Shown: positions 1 to 5,638, counted from the stretch's first letter. The stretch is DNA of 7,532 nucleotides from JAPKZH01 sp964537875 (GCA_964537875.1 CAZIDN010000127.1:1-7532), one strand, 5' to 3'. Made by a program: numbers and translations. Notes: generated from the sequence alone by a model not told the origin.

Positions 1-756
1 ATCACCGGGCCCTTCAACATCCAGTTCATCGCCAAGGACAACGAGATCAAGGTCATCGAGTGCAACCTGCGCGCCTCGCGCTCATTCCCCTTCGTCTCCA
101 AGGTGGCCAAGGTCAATTTCATCGAGCTGGCCGTGGCGGTCATGATGGGACGGCCGGTGAAGAACATTAAATCCACGCTCGACCTGAATTATGTCGGGGT
201 CAAGGCGCCCCAGTTCTCATTCTCAAGGCTCAAAGGGGCCGACCCGACGCTCGGCGTCGAGATGGCCTCGACGGGCGAGGTAGCCTGCCTGGGCGAGGAC
301 GTCTACGAGGCATTCCTCAAATCCATTTTATCGGCGGGATTCGTCCTCCCCCAGAAGACCATCCTGCTCAGCATCGGCAGCCGCGTGGACAAGGCCAAAT
401 TCCTCGAGGCGGCCAAAAAAATCCAAGGTCTGGGGCTGGCCATCTACGCCACCGAGCAGACCTCGGCCTTCCTTAAGAACCACGGGATCGAAAACACGCT
501 TCTCTACAAGGTGCATGAAAAGAAAAAACCCAACATTCTGGACTACATCACGGAGCGGAAGATCGATTTCGTCATTTCGGTGGCCGACCCGGAGAGAAAA
601 TCTGCGTTCGACAGCGACTATATCCTGCGGCGGGCGGCCGTCGATTTTTCTATCCCCCTGCTGACGAACCTCCAAGTGGCGGAGCTTTTCGTCCAGGCCA
701 TGGCCGCTAAAAAGCCGGCCGACCTTCAGATCAAGCATTGGGCGGAATACGAATAA
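1..756 (+). CDS. carB: Carbamoyl-phosphate synthase large subunit, C-terminal part (5' end outside window)
   Basis: The frame is open from base 1 to TAA at 754-756 (251 residues) and continues upstream of the window. Residues 1-35 are the end of the second ATP-grasp domain, which phosphorylates carbamate. The segment IECNLRASRSFPFVSK carries the E-x-N metal/ATP-binding pair at residues 20 and 22. STGEVACLGEDVYEAFLKS follows, then from about residue 118 an MGS-like allosteric domain (LLSIGSRVDKAKF, IPLLTNLQVAELF). The full enzyme makes carbamoyl phosphate from bicarbonate, glutamine-derived ammonia and two ATP, for arginine and pyrimidine synthesis. The 'STGEVAC' and 'PLLTN' wording and the Tyr-Glu end recall the CPS-I/CAD-like branch rather than E. 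coli CarB; that is from memory of the family. The GTG at 103 is internal, not a start. Seen: motifs and stop. Inferred: branch assignment. Confidence 0.96.
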   Translation: MTGPFNIQFIAKDNEIKVIECNLRASRSFPFVSKVAKVNFIELAVAVMMGRPVKNIKSTLDLNYVGVKAPQFSFSRLKGADPTLGVEMASTGEVACLGEDVYEAFLKSILSAGFVLPQKTILLSIGSRVDKAKFLEAAKKIQGLGLAIYATEQTSAFLKNHGIENTLLYKVHEKKKPNILDYITERKIDFVISVADPERKSAFDSDYILRRAAVDFSIPLLTNLQVAELFVQAMAAKKPADLQIKHWAEYE

Positions 757-791
757 AGAAGAATCGTTTCCGCCTTCTAGCAGATCATTCA

Positions 792-840
792 GCGGAAAAT
801 TCGTCCTAAGAATTCCGCCCGGAGGGAAACCTCTATTTTT
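792..840 (+). terminator. Probable intrinsic terminator of carB (two hairpins, T-run)
   Basis: About 35 bases after the carB stop, GCGGAA..TTC (792-802) can pair with GAATTCCGC (810-818), with a two-base bulge and a 7-base loop. A second short hairpin follows: GGAGG (821-825), GAAA tetraloop, CCTCT (830-834), running directly into ATTTTT (835-840). The T-run is on the plus strand, so it fits termination of carB. It overlaps the last codons of the convergent arsM gene. The second stem is only 4-5 bp, so strength is uncertain. Confidence 0.55.
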
Positions 841-1672
841 CTTTGACCGCGCTGACGCTGAGGCTGATGACCGAGCCGAGGGACCGAGCCAGCTCCTCGC
901 GAGAAATTTTCAGCGTGCGAACGATTTCGGCCGCCTGCGAGCTATCGAGCACGAGATCCGCCGGGAAGGTCGGTTCGCTCACGACCTCGACTTTGCGAAA
1001 CCCGGCCGCCTCGATCTCCCGGAGGTAATCGTCCCTGAGCATCGCACCGGCGACGCAGGCCGCGTAAACCTCGGCGGATTCCCGGAGCGCTTTGGGAAGC
1101 GGCTTGCTCAAGACGAGGTCGGAGACAAGCATCCGGCCGCCCAGCCTGAGAACTCTAAAGGCTTCCCGGAAAACGCGATCCTTCTCGGGAGAGAGATTGA
1201 TGACGCAGTTGGAGATGATGACATCGACGGAGTTATCGGCCGCGGGGAGGTTCTCGATCTCGCCCAGCCGAAACTCGACATTGGTGTAGCCGTTCTTGCG
1301 GGCGTTTTCCCGGGCCCGGTCGATCATCTCGGGGGTCATGTCGACGCCGATCACCCGGCCCGAGGGTCCGACCTTGTTTGAAGCGATAAAGCAATCGATT
1401 CCAGCGCCGGCGCCCAGGTCGAGAACGGTTTCACCATCCTTTAAGCTGGCCAGCGCCGCCGGATTGCCGCAGCCTAGTCCGAGGTTGCTCTCTTCCGGCA
1501 CTTTAGCCAGGTCCTCCGAGGTGTAGCCGACTTTCAAGCTGCCGCCATCTTTATTGAGGCCTGTCTCGCCGCACCCGCAAGGCGACGGGCTGCAGCAGGA
1601 AGCTCCGCCGGTCGTCGCCCCGGCATATCTTTCCCTGACTTTTTTTTTGATTTCGTCTTTTTTCATTTTCAT
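833..1672 (-). CDS. arsM: Arsenite S-adenosylmethionine methyltransferase
   Basis: This enzyme transfers methyl groups from S-adenosylmethionine to As(III) in the cytoplasm, giving methylated arsenicals. SAM-binding motif I is VLDLGAGAGIDCFIAS, followed by VIGVDMTPEMI and then ISNCVINLSPEKDRVFREAFRVL with RLGGRMLVSD. Numbering from an ATG two codons upstream (1678), the three cysteines expected to bind As(III) are at 70 (LGLGCGNP), 158 (ISNCVINL) and 208 (YAACVAG). An extra cluster, CCSPSPCGCG at 28-37, lies before the fold. I start at 1672 because AGGAGG (1681-1686) is 8 bases away; the ATG at 1678 would leave only 2. Length (279 residues) suits the family. It is the second gene of a leftward unit, 16 bases after the AbrB-type gene's stop, and shares its promoter and palindrome. 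No ArsR, ArsB or ArsC gene is visible in the window. Confidence 0.93.
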   Translation of the reverse strand: MKMKKDEIKKKVRERYAGATTGGASCCSPSPCGCGETGLNKDGGSLKVGYTSEDLAKVPEESNLGLGCGNPAALASLKDGETVLDLGAGAGIDCFIASNKVGPSGRVIGVDMTPEMIDRARENARKNGYTNVEFRLGEIENLPAADNSVDVIISNCVINLSPEKDRVFREAFRVLRLGGRMLVSDLVLSKPLPKALRESAEVYAACVAGAMLRDDYLREIEAAGFRKVEVVSEPTFPADLVLDSSQAAEIVRTLKISREELARSLGSVISLSVSAVKEK

Positions 1673-1688
1673 GGCCATAACCTCCTGG

Positions 1689-1940
1689 TCAAAAGAGCTC
1701 TCTCATCAATGGACCCAGCATGCCCTTGACCATACCCGTCAGGGCATCGACCTTGATGAGGGACATGCAGCAGAACTCTTCGTCTTTCTTCCACATGATG
1801 AGGGCCAGCTTGTCGCCGGGCCGGATCCCGGCGGCATCGCGGACTTCCTTGGGAAGCACCATCTGGCCCCTCTCGTCCACGCTCACGATGGACTCGACCT
1901 TGCAGCATTGGCCCCGGGCAATTTTATCTTTTGCCGTCAT
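1689..1940 (-). CDS. Small AbrB/SpoVT-type DNA-binding protein with two Cys-Cys pairs, linked to arsM
   Basis: An 83-residue protein with a swapped-hairpin AbrB/SpoVT DNA-binding fold: VSVDERGQMVLPKEVRDAAGI followed by RPGDKLALI (residues 19-48). Such proteins dimerise and bind operator DNA. Two cysteine pairs flank the domain, C12-C13 (GQCCKVES) and C57-C58 (EFCCMSLIK). The tail, LTGMVKGMLGPLMREL, looks like an amphipathic helix. I recall similar small proteins being labelled 'HgcAB-associated' near mercury-methylation or arsM genes; no hgcAB is visible here. The ATG at 1938-1940 has AAGGAG at 1948-1953, 7 bases away. It is the first gene of the unit with arsM. The paired cysteines suggest metalloid or metal sensing, and the palindrome at its own start site suggests autoregulation; both are inference. 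An antitoxin role (MazE-like) is less likely because no toxin gene follows. Confidence 0.85.
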   Translation of the reverse strand: MTAKDKIARGQCCKVESIVSVDERGQMVLPKEVRDAAGIRPGDKLALIMWKKDEEFCCMSLIKVDALTGMVKGMLGPLMRELF

Positions 1941-1963
1941 TCCGCATCTCCTTATATATCGTT

Positions 1964-1985
1964 TTATTCTGATTTATCAGAATAA
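1964..1985. promoter_or_regulatory. Perfect 10-2-10 palindrome over the start site: operator candidate for the arsM unit
   Basis: TTATTCTGAT (1964-1973), TT, ATCAGAATAA (1976-1985): ten of ten base pairs match. It abuts the -10 box (1987-1992) and covers the predicted transcription start near 1980, a classical position for a repressor operator. Its size suits a homodimer binding about two helical turns. Candidate binders are the AbrB-type protein encoded just downstream or an unlinked ArsR-family repressor. As RNA, only part of it would be transcribed, so a DNA role is more likely than a hairpin role. Confidence 0.65.
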
Positions 1986-1986
1986 T

Positions 1987-2015
1987 AAGATAAGCCAAGG
2001 CCGCCTGTTTGTCAA
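1987..2015 (-). promoter_or_regulatory. Promoter of the AbrB-type gene/arsM unit
   Basis: On the minus strand a perfect TTGACA (-35, at 2010-2015) is followed, after exactly 17 bases, by TATCTT (-10, at 1987-1992; 4 of 6 to consensus). The predicted start is near 1980, about 40 bases before the ATG at 1940. The promoter lies only 38 bases beyond the end of the upstream membrane-protein gene, with no obvious terminator between them. Some read-through from the PadR unit is therefore possible. Confidence 0.7.
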
Positions 2016-2052
2016 GAGTTTTATTAAAGTTCCCGACCCGCGGCCGCTCAGC

Positions 2053-3033
2053 TCATTCAGAGGGACCGCGATCCTTGTTGGCCGTGGCCCGGCCGAGCCG
2101 CTTCCGGCCGATCCGGATGAGGGCTTTGATGAAGTCGACGGCAACGAAAATACAAATGACCAGCAGGGTGAAGGTCAAGCTGAGCTTGATGACGCGGACG
2201 AGGCCTTCGGGCAGCTGGACCGGGAGCGCCGTGTCGAAGGGCTGGCGGAAGGCGAGGCTAAGAAGGACGAGGGAGAGGGCCTTTTCGACGGCATCGACCC
2301 AGGGAGAAGACGTCACAAGCTTCGCGGCCAATCTAATAGTGCTGAGGGCCCACAGCCCGATAAGGATAAGGGAAAACCATTGGCCGGCTTCGGGGGTGAA
2401 GATGGGCCGGTGCTGCGCGAAGTCGAGGTTGACGAAGAAAATCGTACGATACCGGATGTAAAAGTAGAGTGCGACGCTGGTCAAGGCCGTCATTGCGATG
2501 AGCCCGATCATCCGCCCGATCGTCCTGCCTGATGGTTTTACTTCATCGAGGTCGACGCTCAACCTGGGCCAGGGCAGCTTGACGTCCTTTTTGCTCTGGG
2601 TGATGAGGTAAAGGATCAGGGCGACAACGCCGAGGTCGAACAGGAACGCCGTGGGCAGATAGAACAGGGCTTCGAAGGGGCCCATGGACGGCACATAAAG
2701 GATCGGGAACATCAGGAAACTCTTCTTGAAGACGACCGCAACGACAGTGAGGACGAAGTGGAAGAGGAAGAGAAGCGCCGTGTACCGGAAGAGGTACCGA
2801 TTGTAGGCCGGGGCGATGATTTGTCGGCCGTCCATGTATTTTTCTGCGACCCGGCGGGCCGGGCCGTAGGCGGCGATGACTTTGCCGAGCGACGCCTCCG
2901 TGGCCTGACCGTATTCCTGCTCGGCCTTTTCCAGGATGTGGCTCCTGATCTCGGCCAGGATCTCCTCCCTCTCTTCGCGGCCGGATAGAAAATGGCTTAT
3001 TTCTTCGAGATAGGCTTCGAGTTTTTCAGACAT
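2053..3033 (-). CDS. PadR-linked multi-pass membrane protein with HAAS/DUF1700-like N-terminus
   Basis: A 326-residue protein. Residues 1-70 form a soluble, charged helical module (MSEKLEAYLEEISHFLSG, EILAEIRSHILEKA, VIAAYGPARRVAEKYMDG). This is the pattern of HAAS/DUF1700-like domains that accompany PadR regulators. Hydrophobic stretches follow at about 84-102, 120-144, 172-193, 218-237, 248-262 (short) and 281-303, giving five or six membrane segments, then a basic tail (RIGRKRLGR). No transport or catalytic motif is visible, so the role is unknown; such proteins are thought to act in membrane signalling or stress sensing together with PadR. The start ATG (3031-3033) has GAGGAG (3041-3046), 7 bases upstream, and overlaps the padR stop by 8 bases (3026-3033), so translation is probably coupled. 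Confidence 0.85.
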   Translation of the reverse strand: MSEKLEAYLEEISHFLSGREEREEILAEIRSHILEKAEQEYGQATEASLGKVIAAYGPARRVAEKYMDGRQIIAPAYNRYLFRYTALLFLFHFVLTVVAVVFKKSFLMFPILYVPSMGPFEALFYLPTAFLFDLGVVALILYLITQSKKDVKLPWPRLSVDLDEVKPSGRTIGRMIGLIAMTALTSVALYFYIRYRTIFFVNLDFAQHRPIFTPEAGQWFSLILIGLWALSTIRLAAKLVTSSPWVDAVEKALSLVLLSLAFRQPFDTALPVQLPEGLVRVIKLSLTFTLLVICIFVAVDFIKALIRIGRKRLGRATANKDRGPSE

Positions 3034-3364
3034 GGCTATTCTCCTCTGTGAGTTGTTTCAGGATTTGGACTTGTTTTCTCCAGATGCCGAGAAGCTCGGT
3101 CCGGAGGCCGCGGCCGGCGTCGGTGATCCCGTAGAACTTGCGGGGCCGGTCCTCGCCGACATCCCACCTGCTTTTGACCCAGCCGTTCTTCTCGAGCCTC
3201 CGGAGCAGCGGATAGAGGGTGTTTTCCTCAACCTCGTATCCCAGGTCCCGGATGGTCCGGACCATCGCATATCCGTACATATCTTTTTCGAGCAGGGCCA
3301 GGACCAGGATCTGGAGGAAGCCCCTATTCATTTCGGTTTCGAAATTGCTGATTTCAGAATCCAT
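3026..3364 (-). CDS. PadR-family transcriptional repressor
   Basis: A 112-residue PadR-type winged-helix regulator. N-terminal helix: GFLQILVLALLEKDMYGYAMV. Recognition region: VEENTLYPLLRRLEKNGWVKS (about residues 44-64). Wing: DRPRKFYGITDAGRGL. It ends in a dimerisation helix, LLGIWRKQVQILKQL. The short C-terminus places it in the small PadR subgroup (PadR-s2-like). The ATG at 3362-3364 has AAGGAG at 3373-3378, 8 bases away. It is first in the unit with the membrane protein and probably represses its own promoter, as PadR proteins paired with membrane partners usually do; the signal it senses cannot be told from sequence. Confidence 0.94.
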   Translation of the reverse strand: MDSEISNFETEMNRGFLQILVLALLEKDMYGYAMVRTIRDLGYEVEENTLYPLLRRLEKNGWVKSRWDVGEDRPRKFYGITDAGRGLRTELLGIWRKQVQILKQLTEENSHV

Positions 3365-3423
3365 GGCTCGGTCTCCTTGTTTTCGGGGCGCTTTCGTAAG
3401 GCATGCTGTTTATCATATATATT

Positions 3424-3508
3424 GTGTGTTATATACTATTATGTGTATTATACAGTATGTCAAGCGATTTTTTCGTTTTTTCTTTATCTTTATTATTTTT
3501 TGTAATTT
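3424..3508 (-). promoter_or_regulatory. padR promoter region: A-rich UP-like element, TTGACA box and candidate operators
   Basis: On the minus strand, A-tracts (3464-3508) lead into a perfect TTGACA (3458-3463), like an UP element plus -35. The -10 is ambiguous: AATAGT after 17 bases (3435-3440) or TAGTAT after 19 (3433-3438). A separate TATAAT (3447-3452) has no good -35. Read on the plus strand, TGTATTATACA (3444-3454) is an 11-base palindrome with one central base. GTGTGTTATA (3424-3433) and GTGTATTATA (3443-3452) are a 9/10 direct repeat 19 bases apart. These are plausible PadR half-sites between or downstream of the promoter boxes. The 5' untranslated region would be about 60 bases. Confidence 0.45.
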
Positions 3509-3608
3509 ATGAGGCTTCTATGCTGTATTCCTGGATTCCAACAAACTTGTCTACCAAGGTATATCGTGGTTTTTCACGTTTTAGCGTTCGCGGGAACTTT
3601 CCTCCTCT

Positions 3609-3833
3609 CTAAGCTTTTAGGAATTCGTCCCGGGAGATATCCGATTGCTGTCGAATCGTCCTCAGGATTGATGCCCTGATTTTCAGGTGACTGGGCATGA
3701 TAAGGGGAGAATTCGTCCCATCTGGATTCTCGCGTACAAGTGAAATATGCTTTTTTTAAGGACGACCAGGAAACCCAGTTTCTCGAATTCCTCGGCAGTC
3801 TTTTGCTTCGGGGTATCAGAGGGAGATTTCTAT
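3609..3833 (-). pseudogene. hicA: Broken HicA-family toxin gene (mRNA interferase remnant)
   Basis: Two minus-strand frames join into one HicA-like protein. Frame 1 (from about 3829) reads SPSDTPKQKTAEEFEKLGF then LVVLKK and reaches a run of seven A (3751-3757). Frame 2 continues KHISLVRENPDGTNSPLIM, PSHLKIRAS, then ILRTIRQQSDISRDEFLKA to TAG at 3609-3611. This is the HicA order: GF-x-VV strand, basic/His motif, PDG turn, 'P-x-H' strand, and C-terminal ILR..(G/D)ISR-EF helix. The intact product would be about 75 residues. One extra A in the run restores the frame. At the expected start the DNA reads ATAG (3830-3833) instead of ATG, giving a stop in frame, and no other start precedes the coding part. 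HicA toxins cleave mRNA and are held by HicB. The candidate active-site His (KHISLV) is retained. Seen: two disruptions. Inferred: inactive gene. Confidence 0.72.
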
Positions 3834-3905
3834 GTATTTAACTTTTGTCGACGGCTCGATGATTTCTGTTCCTTCGTTTCTAAGTCCTTCCAGACGGAGG
3901 TGGAG
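3816..3905 (-). pseudogene. hicB: C-terminal remnant of the HicB antitoxin gene
   Basis: Immediately upstream of, and overlapping, the broken hicA, one minus-strand frame ends HLRLEGLRNEGTEIIEP then STKVKYIEISL and TGA at 3816-3818. This matches the usual HicB ending: 'FHLEGLRE-G..IPEPST.VEYVEV'. The stop lies inside the hicA coding start, as in intact hicBA operons. Upstream of about 3905 the frame stays open but turns into low-complexity Ala/Ser/Arg sequence with no HicB-like 'DLPGC' core, so only about 30 codons of the antitoxin remain. The 5' limit is approximate. Confidence 0.5.
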
Positions 3906-3912
3906 GTTTCGT

Positions 3913-4053
3913 CTATGGGCGCGAGAGCGCGCGCAGGAATTGTTTGGCGGCTCGGGAACGCGGAGCCGCCGGTTCCCATCGGAATTCCTCGAGGTCGATG
4001 CGGCCGAGGCCGCTGACGCGCACGCCTTCATCGAGAAGGAGGCGCGTTTGCTC
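3913..4053 (-). other. Unassigned open segment upstream of the hicB remnant, possibly a gene fragment
   Basis: A minus-strand frame is open for 46 codons from just after a TGA (4054-4056) to TAG (3913-3915), without ATG. Parts read RLLLDEGVRVSGLGRIDLEE and AAKQFLRALSRP, with a protein-like mix of charged and hydrophobic residues. I do not recognise it. It could be the 3' end of a deleted gene or a chance reading in GC-rich DNA. The rest of 3834-4152 shows no other recognisable gene. Confidence 0.2.
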
Positions 4054-4070
4054 TCATCGAGATAACGTCT

Positions 4071-4087
4071 TTTCGCGCGGCGCGAAA
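4071..4087. repeat. Short perfect inverted repeat upstream of the cysteine-rich protein gene
   Basis: TTTCGCG (4071-4077), CGG, CGCGAAA (4081-4087): 7 of 7 bases pair around a 3-base centre. It is followed at 4093-4098 by TACAAT, a possible -10 box, though no good -35 is seen at 17 bases. It could be an operator for the gene at 4153 or a small hairpin. Confidence 0.4.
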
Positions 4088-4152
4088 TCATCTACAATGA
4101 AGGCCGTGATCGATCACGAGGCTCTCTTTAAACCGGTCGTGGGGAGGCTGAA

Positions 4153-4707
4153 ATGAATAGAAAGCAATTTTTAAAAAGCGCGGCCCGGGCATGCCTGGCG
4201 TGTGCCGGAGCGAGCGCCTTAGGGGGACAGGAAGCCAAACCGGTAGCCGACCAGGCCGGGAAGGAGCGCAAGGTCCGGGAGATGGAGAAACGTTTCAAAG
4301 AAGAATACCTCCGGACGCTCATGGAAAATATAGAGAAAGAGCTGGATGAGAAGACACGGACGAAACTCATGGAGGAATGCGGCCGGGCTTGCGCTCGACG
4401 CGGCCCTCTTCATAAACAGGCTCAAAAATACAAGGGCGACGTTAAGAGCTTCGTCCAAGATATGGCCCAGCCCTTGGGAAAAGAAAACGCCGTCCTGGAC
4501 GGCGATACCGTTCGGTGGGGATACCCTCGCTGCTTCTGCGAGCTCGTGGCCGATGGGCCGGACCGGCTTCCCGCCGCTTACTGCCTGTGTTCCGTAGGCT
4601 GGGTGCTTGAGATGTTTGAGACCGTCGCCCAAAAGCCGGTTCGTGTCGAGCTTGTCCAATCCGTCAAACGGGGCGCCTCGTCGTGCAAGTTTCTCGTCCG
4701 GCTTTGA
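4153..4707 (+). CDS. Cysteine-rich, probably exported protein (DUF6144/ATC-hydrolase-like, tentative)
   Basis: A 184-residue protein. The N-terminus MNRKQFLKSAARACLACAGA resembles a Tat-type signal with Arg-Lys in place of Arg-Arg; cleavage after the small residues near 20-25 is likely. A charged, probably helical region follows (36-70). Nine cysteines are seen: C14 and C17 in the leader, then C76 and C80 (EECGRAC), C127 and C129 (RCFCE), C144 and C146 (YCLCSVGW), and C178 (SSCKFLVRL). The ending VELVQSVKRGASSCKFLVRL resembles the terminal strand of L-2-amino-thiazoline-4-carboxylate hydrolase-like and V4R-type domains, and CGR-x-CA recalls DUF6144 proteins; both are from memory. The cysteines may bind a metal or cluster. 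GGAGG (4143-4147) is 5 bases before the ATG. It converges with the DUF4412-type gene. Function unknown. Confidence 0.78.
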   Translation: MNRKQFLKSAARACLACAGASALGGQEAKPVADQAGKERKVREMEKRFKEEYLRTLMENIEKELDEKTRTKLMEECGRACARRGPLHKQAQKYKGDVKSFVQDMAQPLGKENAVLDGDTVRWGYPRCFCELVADGPDRLPAAYCLCSVGWVLEMFETVAQKPVRVELVQSVKRGASSCKFLVRL

Positions 4708-4903
4708 TCTCGATAGGCCTAAGCGAATCTGGTTTGTTCGATTAGTCTATCCGGCAACATTGTTTGGCGCTATCAAACGCAAGCCTTGCCCTCTCTCGAG
4801 AAAAGAGAAGGCGCGGCCATATCGCTCCTCGAATCGGAAGAATTATTGCCCTTATCCAAAGCGAATGGGGTGGAAGGGAAGATTTATACGCGGAATCGCG
4901 TTC

Positions 4904-5620
4904 TCATCTTCTCTGTAAATCGTCCATCGAGAGCTTATCCTTCTTGGTGTATCCTGCCGGTGGGGCGTAGACATTGGCCGGCGGATTCTTTTTGGAGATC
5001 TCCAAAACTTCGGTATTCGTATTGAACTTCATACCCATGACCTCTCCGGACATCTCGTTGGCGATCTGGAATCCCTTGATCTTCATCATCTCTTTGACCG
5101 AGGCTTCATCAAACATCATCTGGCCTTTGAGCACGTTGCCCCAGATCTTGGCGTTAAAATCGTTATAATCGAAGGGGACATCCGTCGTCGCCCACACCCG
5201 CATTTTCATCGGCATGCCCATCATGGTGATCGAAACATCATAGCCAGTGCATTTCCACTGTCCGACCTGTTTCGTCTGGGTCGTCGGGCTGACGGTCGCC
5301 GTCATCATCATCATGCCGGCCATGGCTGCAAACTCAGGCGGAAGGAGCTTGGTCAGGTCCATGGGCAGGGTGGTTTCGACATAGGTCTTGGACTTGTGAT
5401 AGATCATGTACATCAAGTTCTTTTTCATGTCCATGATAATGGATTGATCGGCCGATACAGAGGCAAATGCGTTCTCGCTGATCCACTGTTCCTGGATAAC
5501 ATCCGTAGCCGGCTGGCCCATCATACCGTCCATATGCGTCTTCTGCTTGACATAAATATCCGCACTGAGGGAGAGCGCCGCCATCAGGACCAGGGCCGTA
5601 AGAGCAAAAAATTTCTTCAT
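4904..5620 (-). CDS. Exported methionine-rich DUF4412-type protein
   Basis: A 238-residue protein with a signal peptide (MKKFFALTALVLMAALSLSA, cleavage near 20). The mature part resembles DUF4412 periplasmic/envelope proteins: DIYVKQKTHMDGMMG, then ISENAFASVSADQSIIMDMK, YMIYHKSKTYVET, GQWKCTGYDVSI and MKMRVWATTDVPFDYNDF. This is an LolA/lipoprotein-like beta layout reading out a 'stored state of a dye or ion' type fold; no catalytic motif is visible. It is strikingly Met-rich: 28 of 238 residues by my count, including MMMM at 103-106 and a Met-rich run at 133-140. There is one cysteine (C124). AGGAGG (5627-5632) lies 6 bases before the ATG. It is a single gene with its own promoter. The role is unknown; Met clusters might bind Cu(I) or simply pack the core. 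Confidence 0.82.
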   Translation of the reverse strand: MKKFFALTALVLMAALSLSADIYVKQKTHMDGMMGQPATDVIQEQWISENAFASVSADQSIIMDMKKNLMYMIYHKSKTYVETTLPMDLTKLLPPEFAAMAGMMMMTATVSPTTQTKQVGQWKCTGYDVSITMMGMPMKMRVWATTDVPFDYNDFNAKIWGNVLKGQMMFDEASVKEMMKIKGFQIANEMSGEVMGMKFNTNTEVLEISKKNPPANVYAPPAGYTKKDKLSMDDLQRR

Positions 5621-5638
5621 AAAAATCCTCCTTTATCT

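Noticed and set aside
1669..1908. Second minus-strand frame over the AbrB-type gene
   Set aside because: Out-of-frame shadow rich in Arg and Gly; the AbrB-type frame has the domain match and Shine-Dalgarno.
1720..2532. Long plus-strand open frames over the membrane protein and AbrB-type genes (also 2009-2461)
   Set aside because: They run antisense to genes with clear family matches, lack suitable ribosome binding sites and encode low-complexity Arg/Glu-rich sequence.
3621..3719. GAATTCGTCCC repeated at 3621-3631 and 3709-3719
   Set aside because: Eleven bases, both inside the hicA remnant, with no extension beyond the core; probably coincidence.
3747..4091. Plus-strand frames at 3747-4016 and 3832-4065, and full-length minus frame 3816-4091, as genes
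   Set aside because: The plus frames are antisense shadows of the hicBA remnant; the minus frame is only HicB-like in its last ~30 codons and is Ala/Ser/Arg low-complexity before that.
4153..4206. Lipoprotein lipobox around C14/C17 of the cysteine-rich protein
   Set aside because: The residues before either Cys do not fit L-(A/S/T)-(G/A)-C, and the hydrophobic stretch is too short.
4745..4830. Terminators between the convergent genes (GTTTG/CAAAC; GCCCTCTC/GAGAAGGC)
   Set aside because: Stems are 5-7 bp with mismatches and no T-run follows on either strand.
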